Part shown: positions 52,320 through 60,423 of the stretch, piece by piece
Position numbering within the stretch: position 1 is the first letter of the stretch
Layout: each line of letters starts with the position of its first letter
Assembly (NCBI GenBank): GCA_902500805.1
Contig: CABVSA010000002.1
Location: 62,001-126,000 of the forward strand
DNA length: 64,000 nucleotides
Direction of reading: 5' to 3'
DNA from: an uncultured Nitrospira sp.
GTDB taxonomy: Bacteria; Nitrospirota; Nitrospiria; Nitrospirales; Nitrospiraceae
Made by a program: the position numbers and the translations under genes
The notes under the pieces: generated by a model
Told to the model about the DNA's origin: nothing
Seen by the model: only the letters and a program-made list of their open reading frames with translations
Databases searched by the model: none

Positions 52320-52973
52320 TTACGGTAAGGCTGTTGGTCTTGTACGTTGTGGCGGCAGGTGGCTTTTCAGATCATCCAACTCGGCTTCGCGCTGGATCAA
52401 TTGATCTTTCACCTCCGCCAGTTCTGCGAGACGCCGCTGCAGTTCTTCCTGCGTCTGGGCAAGAGACGCTTCCCGCTCTTTAAGTTGTTGCTGGAGGGTG
52501 GTCAGTTTGGCCTGCGCCTCATCCGATTGTGCCTGGAGTTCAGCGAGTCTGTTCGTGGGGGCTGGTGCTTGAGGGGAGGAATTCCAACCCAAGAATGCCA
52601 AAATACCGAGGACCACGAGGAACACCATGCTGAGTATCCACCCAAACGATGGTGCGGAGGTTGTAGAGGGTGGGAAGAGGTGATTCATCCATTCACCGGG
52701 CTCAAGGCTCGGTTTGGCGGGTGAATCGAGAGCCTCCTCCGTTGATTGAGGCATGGTGCGAGCACCCATGATCTTTGCCTTTAGATGCCGGGGGGGAGGG
52801 ACAAGCGTGAGTTCAAAGGGAAGCGCCACCGCGACCGACTGATATTCCTTCAAGATAGTACGGCAAGGGGCACATCCCGAAAGCAGATGGGCCTCCAGAG
52901 CTTGCCGTTCGGTCTTTTCGAGCGCGCCGATCGCATAGAAAGGAACGGTGTCTTCGAGATCTTGGTGTGTCAT
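52320..52973 (-). CDS. Anti-sigma factor with zinc-finger-like N-terminus and periplasmic coiled coil
   Basis: The 217-residue membrane protein is encoded directly after an ECF sigma gene (4-nt overlap). Its N-terminal part, with YAIGALEKTERQALEAHLLSGCAPC, is the zinc-binding anti-sigma domain (H-X3-C-X2-C type). A membrane helix (FGWILSMVFLVVLGILAFLGW) is near residue 115. The outer part is a long coiled coil (residues about 140-205, EAQAKLTTLQQQLKEREASL) instead of the globular RskA-type domain of relatives. It presumably holds the sigma factor inactive until an envelope signal. Confidence 0.85.
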   Translation of the reverse strand: MTHQDLEDTVPFYAIGALEKTERQALEAHLLSGCAPCRTILKEYQSVAVALPFELTLVPPPRHLKAKIMGARTMPQSTEEALDSPAKPSLEPGEWMNHLFPPSTTSAPSFGWILSMVFLVVLGILAFLGWNSSPQAPAPTNRLAELQAQSDEAQAKLTTLQQQLKEREASLAQTQEELQRRLAELAEVKDQLIQREAELDDLKSHLPPQRTRPTALP

Positions 52974-53560
52974 GCCGAAAGATCTTGCTCCCAGTAGGTG
53001 TGTAGGGACTTATGCAGTTGCGACATGCCGAGCTTGAGGCGCGTGATGACCACGTCGAGCGGCTGATTGAGTCGCGTTGCAATCTCCGCTGGAAGGAGGC
53101 CTTCGTAGTATGCCAGTTCGATCGCCTGTCGATGCGCCTTCGGCAGATCTTCGAGTGTCTTGCTGATCACGGTCCGAAGTGCTTGGTCCGCTGGACTCTC
53201 AAATTGGCCAGGTAGGGCGGCAGACTCGGTGCCGTCTGTTGGCAAGGTCTGACGGCGCAGTTGAAGGTCAGAGGCTCGTAGTCGATCGATGGCTCGACTG
53301 CGGGTGAGTGTGATAAGCCAGCCGATCGGTGTCCCACGTCCGACGTCATAGCGAACAACTCGTTTCCAGATATCGACGTAAACTTCTTGCAGGATGTCAG
53401 CGGCTTCCTCTCGACGACCGAGTATCCTCAACGCTAAGCTGAAGAGGATGGTGCTCGATTGATCGTAGAGTTGGGTGAAGGCATGGTTGTCCCCCTTGCC
53501 GGCTCGAATGGCGACTTTTGGGTCAATCGTTGACGCGGTGTGCTGAGCGATAGTGTCCAT
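52970..53560 (-). CDS. ECF RNA polymerase sigma factor, SigK-like
   Basis: The 196-residue sigma-70-family protein has region 2 (AFTQLYDQSSTILFSLALRILGRREEAADILQEVYVDIWKR). Region 4 is a helix-turn-helix (LPKAHRQAIELAYYEGLLPAEIATRLNQPLDVVITRLKLGMSQL), the SigK/SigL pattern. I chose ATG 53560, where region 2 follows after about 25 residues. A longer open frame to 53764 lacks family similarity. It precedes its anti-sigma gene by a 4-nt overlap and probably controls its own operon. Confidence 0.92.
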   Translation of the reverse strand: MDTIAQHTASTIDPKVAIRAGKGDNHAFTQLYDQSSTILFSLALRILGRREEAADILQEVYVDIWKRVVRYDVGRGTPIGWLITLTRSRAIDRLRASDLQLRRQTLPTDGTESAALPGQFESPADQALRTVISKTLEDLPKAHRQAIELAYYEGLLPAEIATRLNQPLDVVITRLKLGMSQLHKSLHTYWEQDLSA

Positions 53561-53864
53561 AGAACGATAATGATCTGGAGTAGGGCGACGATCTATCAAC
53601 CGGTCACAACTATAGCACTCTGAATCTTCCGCAAGAAGAAAACGCGCAAAAGAATGTCGACTCCCACAAGCTTGAAAATGGAATAGTTGTTGATTTCCAT
53701 GGAGGCTATTCCATCGCGGATTTATCAGTGTGGAGGGGCTCTTACACGATCCGACCGTGTTCATGGCGAAAGCCGATATGGCCAGTGCTGGGGTGAGAAG
53801 GCGACGCCCCGCACGAGCAGTCCTCTGAGGGAGCTGTCAGCGTATGAGGGTGACAAACGTACCG
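53561..53864. other. 304-nt intergenic region upstream of the sigma factor gene
   Basis: This should contain the promoter of the sigma/anti-sigma pair on the minus strand. I see no clear -35/-10 pair and no small gene with a ribosome site. The reading frame that extends the sigma gene upstream covers 53561-53764 but lacks coding character. Confidence 0.4.
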
Positions 53865-54959
53865 TCAACTTCGATTGCGCGTGAAGTATGGCACTAGAAT
53901 GGCTGCTGCTTCGTGTGCGCCATTGGGTTCTGGAGGTGGAGTTGTCGTGGGGAGCGTGATGGCGTTCTCCAGCGTAGCGGCCCATTGGCCCTTCATGAAG
54001 TCGTCCATGGAAAGCTCGATCCCTTTCCCATAGCGGTGCAGATAATCCACGAGAGATTGTTCGTCTCCGAAGTTGTGCCGACGAACGTACACAGTCGGGA
54101 CTTGTAAGGCGACGGCTTCGACCACAGTTCCATAGCCTGGCTTGGTCAGGATGACATCGACTGAGGCCAGTAGTGTGCTGAATGAAAATGGAAGAATTCT
54201 CGTCGAGATGAATCGTGTGCTTGTTGAGGGTACCGTTCCGTCGAAGAGAAATCGATAGCCAGTCAGTTCTTCCAATTTGTCGAAGGGAAGCGAGTTCAGG
54301 GGAACTCCTCCGAATCCGACAAGCACGATTCGCTCGTCAGGGGCGAGAGCGAGTCTGGTGGTCAGTTGCTCACGAGCTGATGCGGCTGGTTCGGCGATCG
54401 GCCCAATAGAGACACGTCGAGAAAAGCTCTCTATGAGAGGGGCTGGTGTGATCAGGAGAGCAGCGTCGGCCTGATCATAGGCCTGTCGAATCGATTGGGT
54501 AATTGCCAAGCTGTCGATTGAGGGAGGAGCCTCGTATTCAGACAGGATGAGGTCCCACGTAAGACTCGCGAGTGCGACCGAAGGAATCCCCGCGGCCTTT
54601 CCCGCAGCAAGGGCAAGGTACGGCGTATCAGCCAAGACGATCTTTGGGGCGGCGGCACGCATGGCGTCGACCTCCGTCTGAAGCCTCTCACTCCAGGTGC
54701 GATGGAATCGATCATGCTCATACCACGTTGCGGCTACATTGATTGTGATAGGTCCACTTTGAACGCAACCGACGTCTTGTTGGACGGGACTGATTTCCCA
54801 TGGAACCTTGAGTCGATCGACAAAGAATGTTGAAGGAACGGTCGTGCGTAGGAGCACTCGGAGGTCAGGAACAAGACCACCTAAGGCATTGAGTACCGGC
54901 ACCACCTGGGCGGCGTGACCGAATCCGTGCGCAGAGATGGCTGCCCAGATCAGCGGCAT
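53865..54959 (-). CDS. GT-B glycosyltransferase-like protein
   Basis: The 364-residue protein has the two-lobed GT-B outline. The N-terminal MPLIWAAISAHGFGHAAQVVPVLNAL resembles MurG and UDP-glucuronosyl-type openings, with a GHxxR-like segment. VLADTPYLALAAGKAAGIPSVAL lies mid-protein. The C-terminal donor half has VLVGFGGVPLNSLPFD, SVDVILTKPGYGTVVEAVALQVPTVYV and FGDEQSLVDYL. The EALALGVP-like motif binds UDP sugars in relatives. Substrate unknown. It stands apart from the other sugar genes. Confidence 0.78.
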   Translation of the reverse strand: MPLIWAAISAHGFGHAAQVVPVLNALGGLVPDLRVLLRTTVPSTFFVDRLKVPWEISPVQQDVGCVQSGPITINVAATWYEHDRFHRTWSERLQTEVDAMRAAAPKIVLADTPYLALAAGKAAGIPSVALASLTWDLILSEYEAPPSIDSLAITQSIRQAYDQADAALLITPAPLIESFSRRVSIGPIAEPAASAREQLTTRLALAPDERIVLVGFGGVPLNSLPFDKLEELTGYRFLFDGTVPSTSTRFISTRILPFSFSTLLASVDVILTKPGYGTVVEAVALQVPTVYVRRHNFGDEQSLVDYLHRYGKGIELSMDDFMKGQWAATLENAITLPTTTPPPEPNGAHEAAAILVPYFTRNRS

Positions 54960-55010
54960 AGAAAAGGATGCATGCAGGTCATGAGAGACGTCCAGTGAGG
55001 GCGGATGTCC

Positions 55011-55211
55011 TCAACTATTGGAGTGGTCCGATTCCATGGGGGCGATGTTGTACGTCAGCTCAAGGTCAAACTCGTCAACCAATTCATTGAAGGCTCGGGC
55101 TCCGAGATCTGAGCGAACCTCCGCCATCACCAAATCAATGGCGGGTGCGGCATGCTGACCATATTGTGCAACAGCGGAGTCAATTCTTTTCCTGGCATCG
55201 TCGAGGTTCAC
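55011..55211 (-). CDS. Small protein of unknown function
   Basis: The 66-residue, mainly helical acidic protein reads MNLDDARKRIDSAVAQYG, then a segment with DLVMAEVRSDLGARAFNELVDEFDLEL. No family recognised. It lies 33 nt after the TPR gene with a GGAAACCG site before its ATG, so it is probably cotranscribed with it. Confidence 0.55.
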   Translation of the reverse strand: MNLDDARKRIDSAVAQYGQHAAPAIDLVMAEVRSDLGARAFNELVDEFDLELTYNIAPMESDHSNS

Positions 55212-55244
55212 GGACGGTTTCCTCCATGTGGGGTTGCGGCAGAG

Positions 55245-55562
55245 TCATGTGAGCGTGCGTAGTAAATCCTGCATCTCAGGGACCAGATCCTTTCCGCCGT
55301 TGGAGCGTCCAGAAAGGACCGCCTCAATGCCTGCTGTGAGCACGGGCTTGGCCTCGGCATCCCTTCCCAGTCGGATCAAGGTCCGTCCTAAAGCCAAATG
55401 AGAAGCGGCATGGGTGGGGTCCAGCTGTGTGGCCACCGTCAGATGCTCAACGGCTTCCTCAAGGCTGCCGCTTTCTTGAAGGATCTTGTTGCCGAGTCCA
55501 TAGCGGCCGAGGAATCCTTTGGGATTCTTGGCGACCATCTGACGAAACGCATCAATGTCCAT
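55245..55562 (-). CDS. Short tetratricopeptide-repeat protein
   Basis: The 105-residue protein holds two TPR units: a first with NPKGFLGRYGLGNKILQESG and SLEEAVEHLTVATQLDPTHAASHLALGRTLIRLG, then a second ending with a polar tail. It is probably a cytosolic scaffold, since no signal peptide is seen. It is followed by the small gene at 55211. Partners are unknown. Confidence 0.72.
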   Translation of the reverse strand: MDIDAFRQMVAKNPKGFLGRYGLGNKILQESGSLEEAVEHLTVATQLDPTHAASHLALGRTLIRLGRDAEAKPVLTAGIEAVLSGRSNGGKDLVPEMQDLLRTLT

Positions 55563-55656
55563 AGTACCTACCCTTCAAACCGCACGGTACTATAGCACTA
55601 GAGTGGCAGGATCAGCTACATGAGAACGTGGGTGAAAGAAATGGTGCAGATATCCT

Positions 55657-56409
55657 TTATGGGAGGGAAGGCGTTGTCGTTGGAGCAGTTGACCGTGTAG
55701 GAAAGGTGGTCGACGGCCTTTTGGCCCTCACTGTTACCGTACGAACACCGGAGGCAGAGGTCGGGGCGCTGCTGGCCATATAGAGCGTCGTGTCGCGGAC
55801 AAGTTGGGTTGTCAGCTCTGTCAGGCACGCTTCCGTCACGTGTCCCTTCAGCTCATCGATCATGACCGGTGTCGCGCCGAATAATTTGTACTGGACCGTG
55901 CCGGATGAGACACCTTCGTACCGTTTGACCTGCCCATCCCAGCGTTCGAGCTCAAGCCCGACCTTCGCGGCATAGTCGTACTCAAAGTCGACGAAGGGTG
56001 AAAGAAGAAACATGGAACCGCCGAGGATGATGCCTTTGAATGCTGACAGCCATGAGTGCGGCTCGATGGTCTCGGCTATCGTGATACGTGCGGACACAAT
56101 TTTTTCGCCTAGAGAATCCGATTGTCCTCCGAGTGGGATCAAGGTTGAAAAGAGACGAGTCTCCTGAACCCTATTGAGAATCCGCCGCTCGGTTTCAGTC
56201 GAGGGATTTTGTGGTGCGCCGTTTCGTAACAGATGAAACGAGTCCATGACCAACGGGACTCGCTCATCGCTGGCAAGCTGACGGGTATCGGTCGCTTGCG
56301 AATGTGCCGAAGCAGGCTTCAATTCGATTGATCTGGTGCATCCGGTATTCACGCACAACAGAATTCCGACGAAACTCACGATTGACCAGCGGGTAGCATG
56401 TCTCGTCAT
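55657..56409 (-). CDS. Outer-membrane-type lipoprotein of unknown function
   Basis: The 250-residue protein has a lipobox signal (IVSFVGILLCVNTGC). The mature domain has a hydrophobic segment (WLSAFKGIILGGSMFLLSPFVDFEYDY) and ends with a Thr/Ser/Pro-rich tail. I chose ATG 56409, where the signal begins with MTRHATRWS. It ends 14 nt from the PagL-like gene start region and is transcribed with it, suggesting a joint envelope function. No family recognised. Confidence 0.62.
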   Translation of the reverse strand: MTRHATRWSIVSFVGILLCVNTGCTRSIELKPASAHSQATDTRQLASDERVPLVMDSFHLLRNGAPQNPSTETERRILNRVQETRLFSTLIPLGGQSDSLGEKIVSARITIAETIEPHSWLSAFKGIILGGSMFLLSPFVDFEYDYAAKVGLELERWDGQVKRYEGVSSGTVQYKLFGATPVMIDELKGHVTEACLTELTTQLVRDTTLYMASSAPTSASGVRTVTVRAKRPSTTFPTRSTAPTTTPSLP

Positions 56410-56422
56410 GATGGCCGTCTCC

Positions 56423-57025
56423 TCAGAAATAAAAAGAAAACCCACCGAAAGGCAAACTCGCATTCAGGCCAAGATTCGGAAATGCCGTACCGGCATTGGA
56501 AATGTGATGAAAACGGTAGCCGGCGTTGAAGGCGAGTTGCGGGGTGATAAACCAGGACACACCCAGGCCGCCCGATAAGACGAAGTTGAATTCGTTGGCC
56601 TGTTCCCGAATCCGACCGCCGAGATCCGTCCAGAATGGCCCCCCGGTGAACTCCGCATAGGGGCGAAGCCGACCTAAGGCGACGAAGGTGTACTTGATCC
56701 TTGGCGTGAATCCGATGCCATGTGTCACAATGGGTTCCCGAAACTCCAGGTAGACCATCTCTGCGCCGAGCGAGATCTGTCCTCGGTACCAGCTATCCCC
56801 GATCGGGTCCGTCAACGTAATCATCCATGAAGGCATCAGGGCCGGGCCATGTTGCTTCGTTGTGTGTAGTTCCGTGAGTCGGTGAGAGAACATGTAGCCG
56901 GCCGTCATCCCAACTTCTTGGGTGCCAACCGTGATCGTGGGTGAGCCGTCATCGGCCTGTGCAATGGGAGGTGTCATGATTAGATAGACTATGATCGTCG
57001 CGGCAATGTGGGCAACCCAAGTCAT
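56423..57025 (-). CDS. Acyloxyacyl hydrolase, PagL-like lipid A 3-O-deacylase
   Basis: The 200-residue outer-membrane beta-barrel enzyme has a signal peptide (HIAATIIVYLIMTPPIAQA) and amphipathic strands. The C-terminal catalytic stretch is GYRFHHISNAGTAFPNLGLN, with the His-Ser pair of PagL (family pattern FxHxSNAG). A preceding PYAEFTGGPFWTDLG segment is typical of the PF09411 group. It would remove an acyl chain at position 3 of lipid A, which lowers its inflammatory or permeability character. An LPS role fits the rest of the window. Confidence 0.85.
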   Translation of the reverse strand: MTWVAHIAATIIVYLIMTPPIAQADDGSPTITVGTQEVGMTAGYMFSHRLTELHTTKQHGPALMPSWMITLTDPIGDSWYRGQISLGAEMVYLEFREPIVTHGIGFTPRIKYTFVALGRLRPYAEFTGGPFWTDLGGRIREQANEFNFVLSGGLGVSWFITPQLAFNAGYRFHHISNAGTAFPNLGLNASLPFGGFSFYF

Positions 57026-57191
57026 ATTCTCTCCTTGTCACTATCCTGTCGGCTTCTGTGAGGGAAAACTTAATCGGCAAGCGTTCAGATGTGACGTGTT
57101 CCAAGGTAGCAGAGGATCGAGCTCTGTCCAGCAGATCGCAGAGATGTAGGGACTCCGAAGTGAGCGACTGATTGAGGGCCTTGAGGTGATC

Positions 57192-57956
57192 CTATTTGGC
57201 TTGCTTTAATTTGGCGAGGTGGCTCAAGTCAGTCTGCAACTCAGGTAACGCATAGCGTTGATCCAATGAGATGACTCGATCGAGACAGCGTAAGGCGGAC
57301 GTCCAGTCGCGTCGTGCCTCATACATACCTGCCAGATAGCGAAGAACCGCAGCCTCGGCTGGTTCGTTGCCGAGTTTGATGTAGTGTTCCGAGGCGTTGT
57401 TGAGGCAGCGCTCGGCTTCCAGGAGATCACCTTGGTCGAGATAACATTTGCCGAGTTGGCTATACGTCACGGCGAGCCCTTCCTCGTTGCCGACTGTCCG
57501 ATGATGGTCGAGCGCTAGCTTGAATGACGCGACGGCTTCAGCCCATTGGCTGGTGCGGGCTTCTTGGAGGGCAAGGTTTGTATAGAGAATCCCAAGTCCG
57601 CGGCTGTCTTGTAACGTACGCATGAGATCCAAGGCCTCAAGGTAGTAGGGTCGTGCGTGCTCCGGATGGTCTGCGGCGATCTGGAGATTGCCGAGATTGA
57701 CTAACGTATGAGCGACGGCGGTGAGGTTTCCCTCGGTCCGTTGGATCTGGAGCACTTCGCGATAACACTGTTCCGCCGGGAGCAGGTCGTTCATCAGCGC
57801 GCAGGTATTACCAAGGTTTCCGAGCGAAGCAGATAGTGCTTGGGAGTTGCTTGACGCCCGGTCGTCAGTGACCGCTGCTTCCCAGGCTGCACGAGCCTGG
57901 ACGAGATCGCCACGATGGAGAAAGATTCGAGCTCGATGTTTGTGATCCTCGCTCAT
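57192..57956 (-). CDS. Tetratricopeptide-repeat protein
   Basis: The 254-residue protein has five to six TPR units of the 40-residue type, each with an ALG-like turn and Tyr. They begin MSEDHKHRARIFLHRGDLVQARAAWE and include LVNLGNLQIAADHPEHARPYYLEAL, LGILYTNLALQEARTSQWAEAVASFKLALDHH and GLAVTYSQLGKCYLDQGDLLEAERCLNNASEHY. There is no signal peptide. It is a protein-interaction module with unknown partners. A heptanucleotide array follows its 5' end. Confidence 0.85.
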   Translation of the reverse strand: MSEDHKHRARIFLHRGDLVQARAAWEAAVTDDRASSNSQALSASLGNLGNTCALMNDLLPAEQCYREVLQIQRTEGNLTAVAHTLVNLGNLQIAADHPEHARPYYLEALDLMRTLQDSRGLGILYTNLALQEARTSQWAEAVASFKLALDHHRTVGNEEGLAVTYSQLGKCYLDQGDLLEAERCLNNASEHYIKLGNEPAEAAVLRYLAGMYEARRDWTSALRCLDRVISLDQRYALPELQTDLSHLAKLKQAK

Positions 57957-58000
57957 GAGCGTTCAGTCAGCAGCAACCAGCTCTCTGGATTCAGGGTATT

Positions 58001-58042
58001 CCAACTCAGCACTCACAACTCAACATTCAGCATTACGTTCTC
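58001..58042 (+). repeat. Heptanucleotide tandem array between the TPR gene and an unknown gene
   Basis: Six 7-nt units (CCAACTC, AGCACTC, ACAACTC, AACATTC, AGCATTA, CGTTCTC) end exactly at the stop side of the next minus-strand gene (58043). The left flank is also Cys-like CAG/CTC rich but loses phase. Confidence 0.65.
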
Positions 58043-58465
58043 TCAGTCTCCCCCTTTCGGCGTGTCACGCTTAAATTCGATCTGTAGCTCATCTTGCTCT
58101 TCCAGGCCTAACCCAGCTCGAAACGAGCGATACAACTCTTCAATCTGTTCAACGTCCTGCTCCGAGCGCGCTTCACGCCTCACGAGATACGCCTCACACA
58201 GTTTCAGTCCTGTCTCGAAATGCCGCGCAATCGTCTCTTCTGTCACCTGCTGCCAGGTGATGTAAATGCAGAAGGCTTGGAACGAATGAGCCTTGGGATG
58301 CTGCTGTGCCAGGGCGAGTAGGCCTTCATAGGCTTCGCGCGCGGTTGTCCCGGCATTTGAGGAAAATGTTCCTTCTAGCTCAATAGCCGTATCCCAGTCG
58401 CTGCCGAGTTCAGTTTCTGCTTGGTGAAACGCTTCTTGTGCGGCAAGGGCAGGATCAAAACGCAT
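58043..58465 (-). CDS. Helical protein of unknown function
   Basis: The 140-residue protein is predicted all-helical (AAQEAFHQAETELGSDWDTAI, ETIARHFETGLKLCEAYL) with conserved-looking acidic residues. ATG 58465 lies about 11 nt after GAGGAGG. A longer start (58504) would add thirteen residues. No family recognised. It is upstream of the TPR gene in the same direction and likely shares its transcript. Confidence 0.6.
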   Translation of the reverse strand: MRFDPALAAQEAFHQAETELGSDWDTAIELEGTFSSNAGTTAREAYEGLLALAQQHPKAHSFQAFCIYITWQQVTEETIARHFETGLKLCEAYLVRREARSEQDVEQIEELYRSFRAGLGLEEQDELQIEFKRDTPKGGD

Positions 58466-58604
58466 CGTATCTCGTGCCTCCTCAACGGGGGGATGACAAG
58501 TCAACTGAAGGATACTGAGATGGAGGAATAGAGGTCAATGAGTGTGTGCCACATAATTTTTTGCTTTAGAGGAGGGGGCTCTGTAGACTGATCAAAGCGC
58601 CACA

Positions 58605-60389
58605 ATGCATACCAAGAATCTGAACCCCAATACAGCTGGCGGGTCTACTCCGATCGATCCCGTTGATCGAGTCATTCGCTATCACGTTCAGACCAAGCAC
58701 CACTTCAATCGCTATTCCCGTTCACTCGGGTACCTCGATTGGGCGAATCAGCCTGATCCGTTCCGACGGTTCGAAGGGGCACAGCTGATCTCTCTTCCGT
58801 TACTCAAACCCGATGAGAAGCCCTCGTCGCCAGCCTATGAAGTGATCTACGAACAGGGGACCGTCCCCTCTCAGCCTGTTAGCCTGAAAACCTTATCACG
58901 TTTCTTTGAATTCGCTCTTGCCTTGTCGGCCTGGAAGAAGGCTGGCGAATCGGAGTGGGCACTTCGGAGTAATCCGTCGTCCGGCAATTTACATCCTACG
59001 GAGGGCTATGTCGTTCTACCGAAGATCAACGAACTCGACTTGATGCCAGGTTTGTATCACTACGCGCCGAAGGAACATGGACTGGAATTGCGTGCCAAGT
59101 TTCCGGCTGAGTCAGTTGCTCTGTTGTTGGCTCCATTTCCCCCTGGTGCCTTTCTCTTTGGGATGACCTCGGTGCATTGGCGGGAAGCCTGGAAATATGG
59201 TGAACGGGCCTTTCGCTACTGCAATCACGATGTGGGACATGCGATCGGTACTGCAAGGATTGCAGCGGCGACGCTCGGTTGGAATATGGTGCTGCTCGAT
59301 GGGGTGGATCAGGATACGGTGGCGATGCTGCTCGGGACAGGTCGTAAGGAAGACTTTGGCGAGGCTGAGCTGGAGCATCCGGACTGTATGGCGGTGATCT
59401 GGCCTACTGGAACGGTGAGGGGTGAGGCGTTAGGGGTGAGGAGTTGTGAAGATGTGAGGGGAGAGCAAGGAGCGGTGCCGTTGTCTCTCGATAGGGCGAT
59501 TGTGAAGGAGTTAGCGGGTGCGACATGGCATGGGAAGGCGAATCGACTGAGCCAAGAGCATGGCGTACATTGGGACATTATCGATGAAGCAGCTGAAGCC
59601 TCATGGAAAATCGCTGGTGATGAACGGACGGTCCCGCTTCCCTTTCCCCGTGTCACCCCTCACTCCTTACCCCTCACGTCTCACGAGTTTTTAGCAGGTC
59701 AGATCATTCGCCAGCGCCGCAGCGCCGTGTCGTTTGACGGCAAGACGTCGATAGCTGCTTCATCATTCTTTCAGATGATGCAGCGCGTCATCCCGTTGGC
59801 TGAATATTCGCAATTGGAACGGCCGATGCCATGGGATGCCTGGCCCTATGATCCGATCATTCATCTGTTGATCTTTGTCCATCGTGTGGATGGGCTCACG
59901 TCCGGGCTGTATTGTCTTGTGCGGGATAGCAGGAAAGTATCATTCGTTCAACAAGCCATGAATCCCGAGCTGATTTGGTCTCGCGCACCAGGTTGTCCGG
60001 CAGATCTGCCTTTCTATAGGTTGCTGGAAGGCGATGCCAGAAAACTGGCTGTGCAGGTCAGTTGCCATCAGGACATCGCAGGCGACAGCGCCTTCTCATT
60101 CGGCATGGTGGCTGAGTTTGAGGGGACCTTGCGAGAGCGCGGTGCCTGGTGGTATCCACGCTTATTTTGGGAAGCGGGCTTGCTCGGGCAGGTCATGTAT
60201 TTGGAAGCGGAAGCCGCAGGGGTACGGGCGACGGGAATCGGCTGCTTCTTTGATGATCCAGTTCATGAGATCGTTGGGGTCAAAAATTTTGCCATGCAGT
60301 CGGTGTATCATTTCACGGTCGGTGGTCCCGTGGAAGATCAACGATTGCAGGTGTTGCCGCCGTACGGACACCTTAGGCGTGAGTTGTAA
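58605..60389 (+). CDS. SagB/ThcOx-type double nitroreductase-domain flavoprotein
   Basis: The 594-residue protein has two FMN-dependent nitroreductase-like domains. The first (about 80-260) shows RSNPSSGNLHPTEGYVV, the hallmark of SagB/ThcOx oxidoreductases that oxidise thiazolines or form cofactor-type ring systems, plus YCNHDVGHAIGTARIAAATLGW. The second (about 360-590) has RQRRSAVSFDG and a GLLGQVMYLEAEAAGVRATGIG flavin-binding part. The linker (about 268-360) is partly written by heptanucleotide repeats. No YcaO cyclodehydratase or precursor peptide is seen nearby, so its substrate is unknown. The gene at 60424 may be a partner. Confidence 0.88.
   Translation: MHTKNLNPNTAGGSTPIDPVDRVIRYHVQTKHHFNRYSRSLGYLDWANQPDPFRRFEGAQLISLPLLKPDEKPSSPAYEVIYEQGTVPSQPVSLKTLSRFFEFALALSAWKKAGESEWALRSNPSSGNLHPTEGYVVLPKINELDLMPGLYHYAPKEHGLELRAKFPAESVALLLAPFPPGAFLFGMTSVHWREAWKYGERAFRYCNHDVGHAIGTARIAAATLGWNMVLLDGVDQDTVAMLLGTGRKEDFGEAELEHPDCMAVIWPTGTVRGEALGVRSCEDVRGEQGAVPLSLDRAIVKELAGATWHGKANRLSQEHGVHWDIIDEAAEASWKIAGDERTVPLPFPRVTPHSLPLTSHEFLAGQIIRQRRSAVSFDGKTSIAASSFFQMMQRVIPLAEYSQLERPMPWDAWPYDPIIHLLIFVHRVDGLTSGLYCLVRDSRKVSFVQQAMNPELIWSRAPGCPADLPFYRLLEGDARKLAVQVSCHQDIAGDSAFSFGMVAEFEGTLRERGAWWYPRLFWEAGLLGQVMYLEAEAAGVRATGIGCFFDDPVHEIVGVKNFAMQSVYHFTVGGPVEDQRLQVLPPYGHLRREL
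59414..59462 (+). repeat. In-frame heptanucleotide array, left arm, inside the SagB-type gene
   Basis: Seven units: GGTGAGG, GGTGAGG, CGTTAGG, GGTGAGG, AGTTGTG, AAGATGT, GAGGGGA. Translated as a Val/Arg/Gly/Glu stretch after WPTGT. Its inverse copy lies at 59649-59683. Confidence 0.8.
59649..59683 (+). repeat. In-frame heptanucleotide array, right arm (inverted), inside the SagB-type gene
   Basis: Five units: CGTGTCA, CCCCTCA, CTCCTTA, CCCCTCA, CGTCTCA. These are the inverse complement of the left arm at 59414. Translated as RVTPHSLPLTSHEF. The two arms bracket about 190 nt of the linker coding sequence. Confidence 0.8.
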
Positions 60390-60418
60390 GGGGTGAGGCG
60401 TAAAGGGTAGGAGATAGG
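60377..60418 (+). repeat. Third heptanucleotide array at the end of the SagB-type gene
   Basis: Six units: GCGTGAG, TTGTAAG, GGGTGAG, GCGTAAA, GGGTAGG, AGATAGG. It covers the stop codon and the whole spacer to the next gene, and provides a purine-rich ribosome-site-like stretch for it. Confidence 0.75.
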
Positions 60419-60423
60419 GGGAC

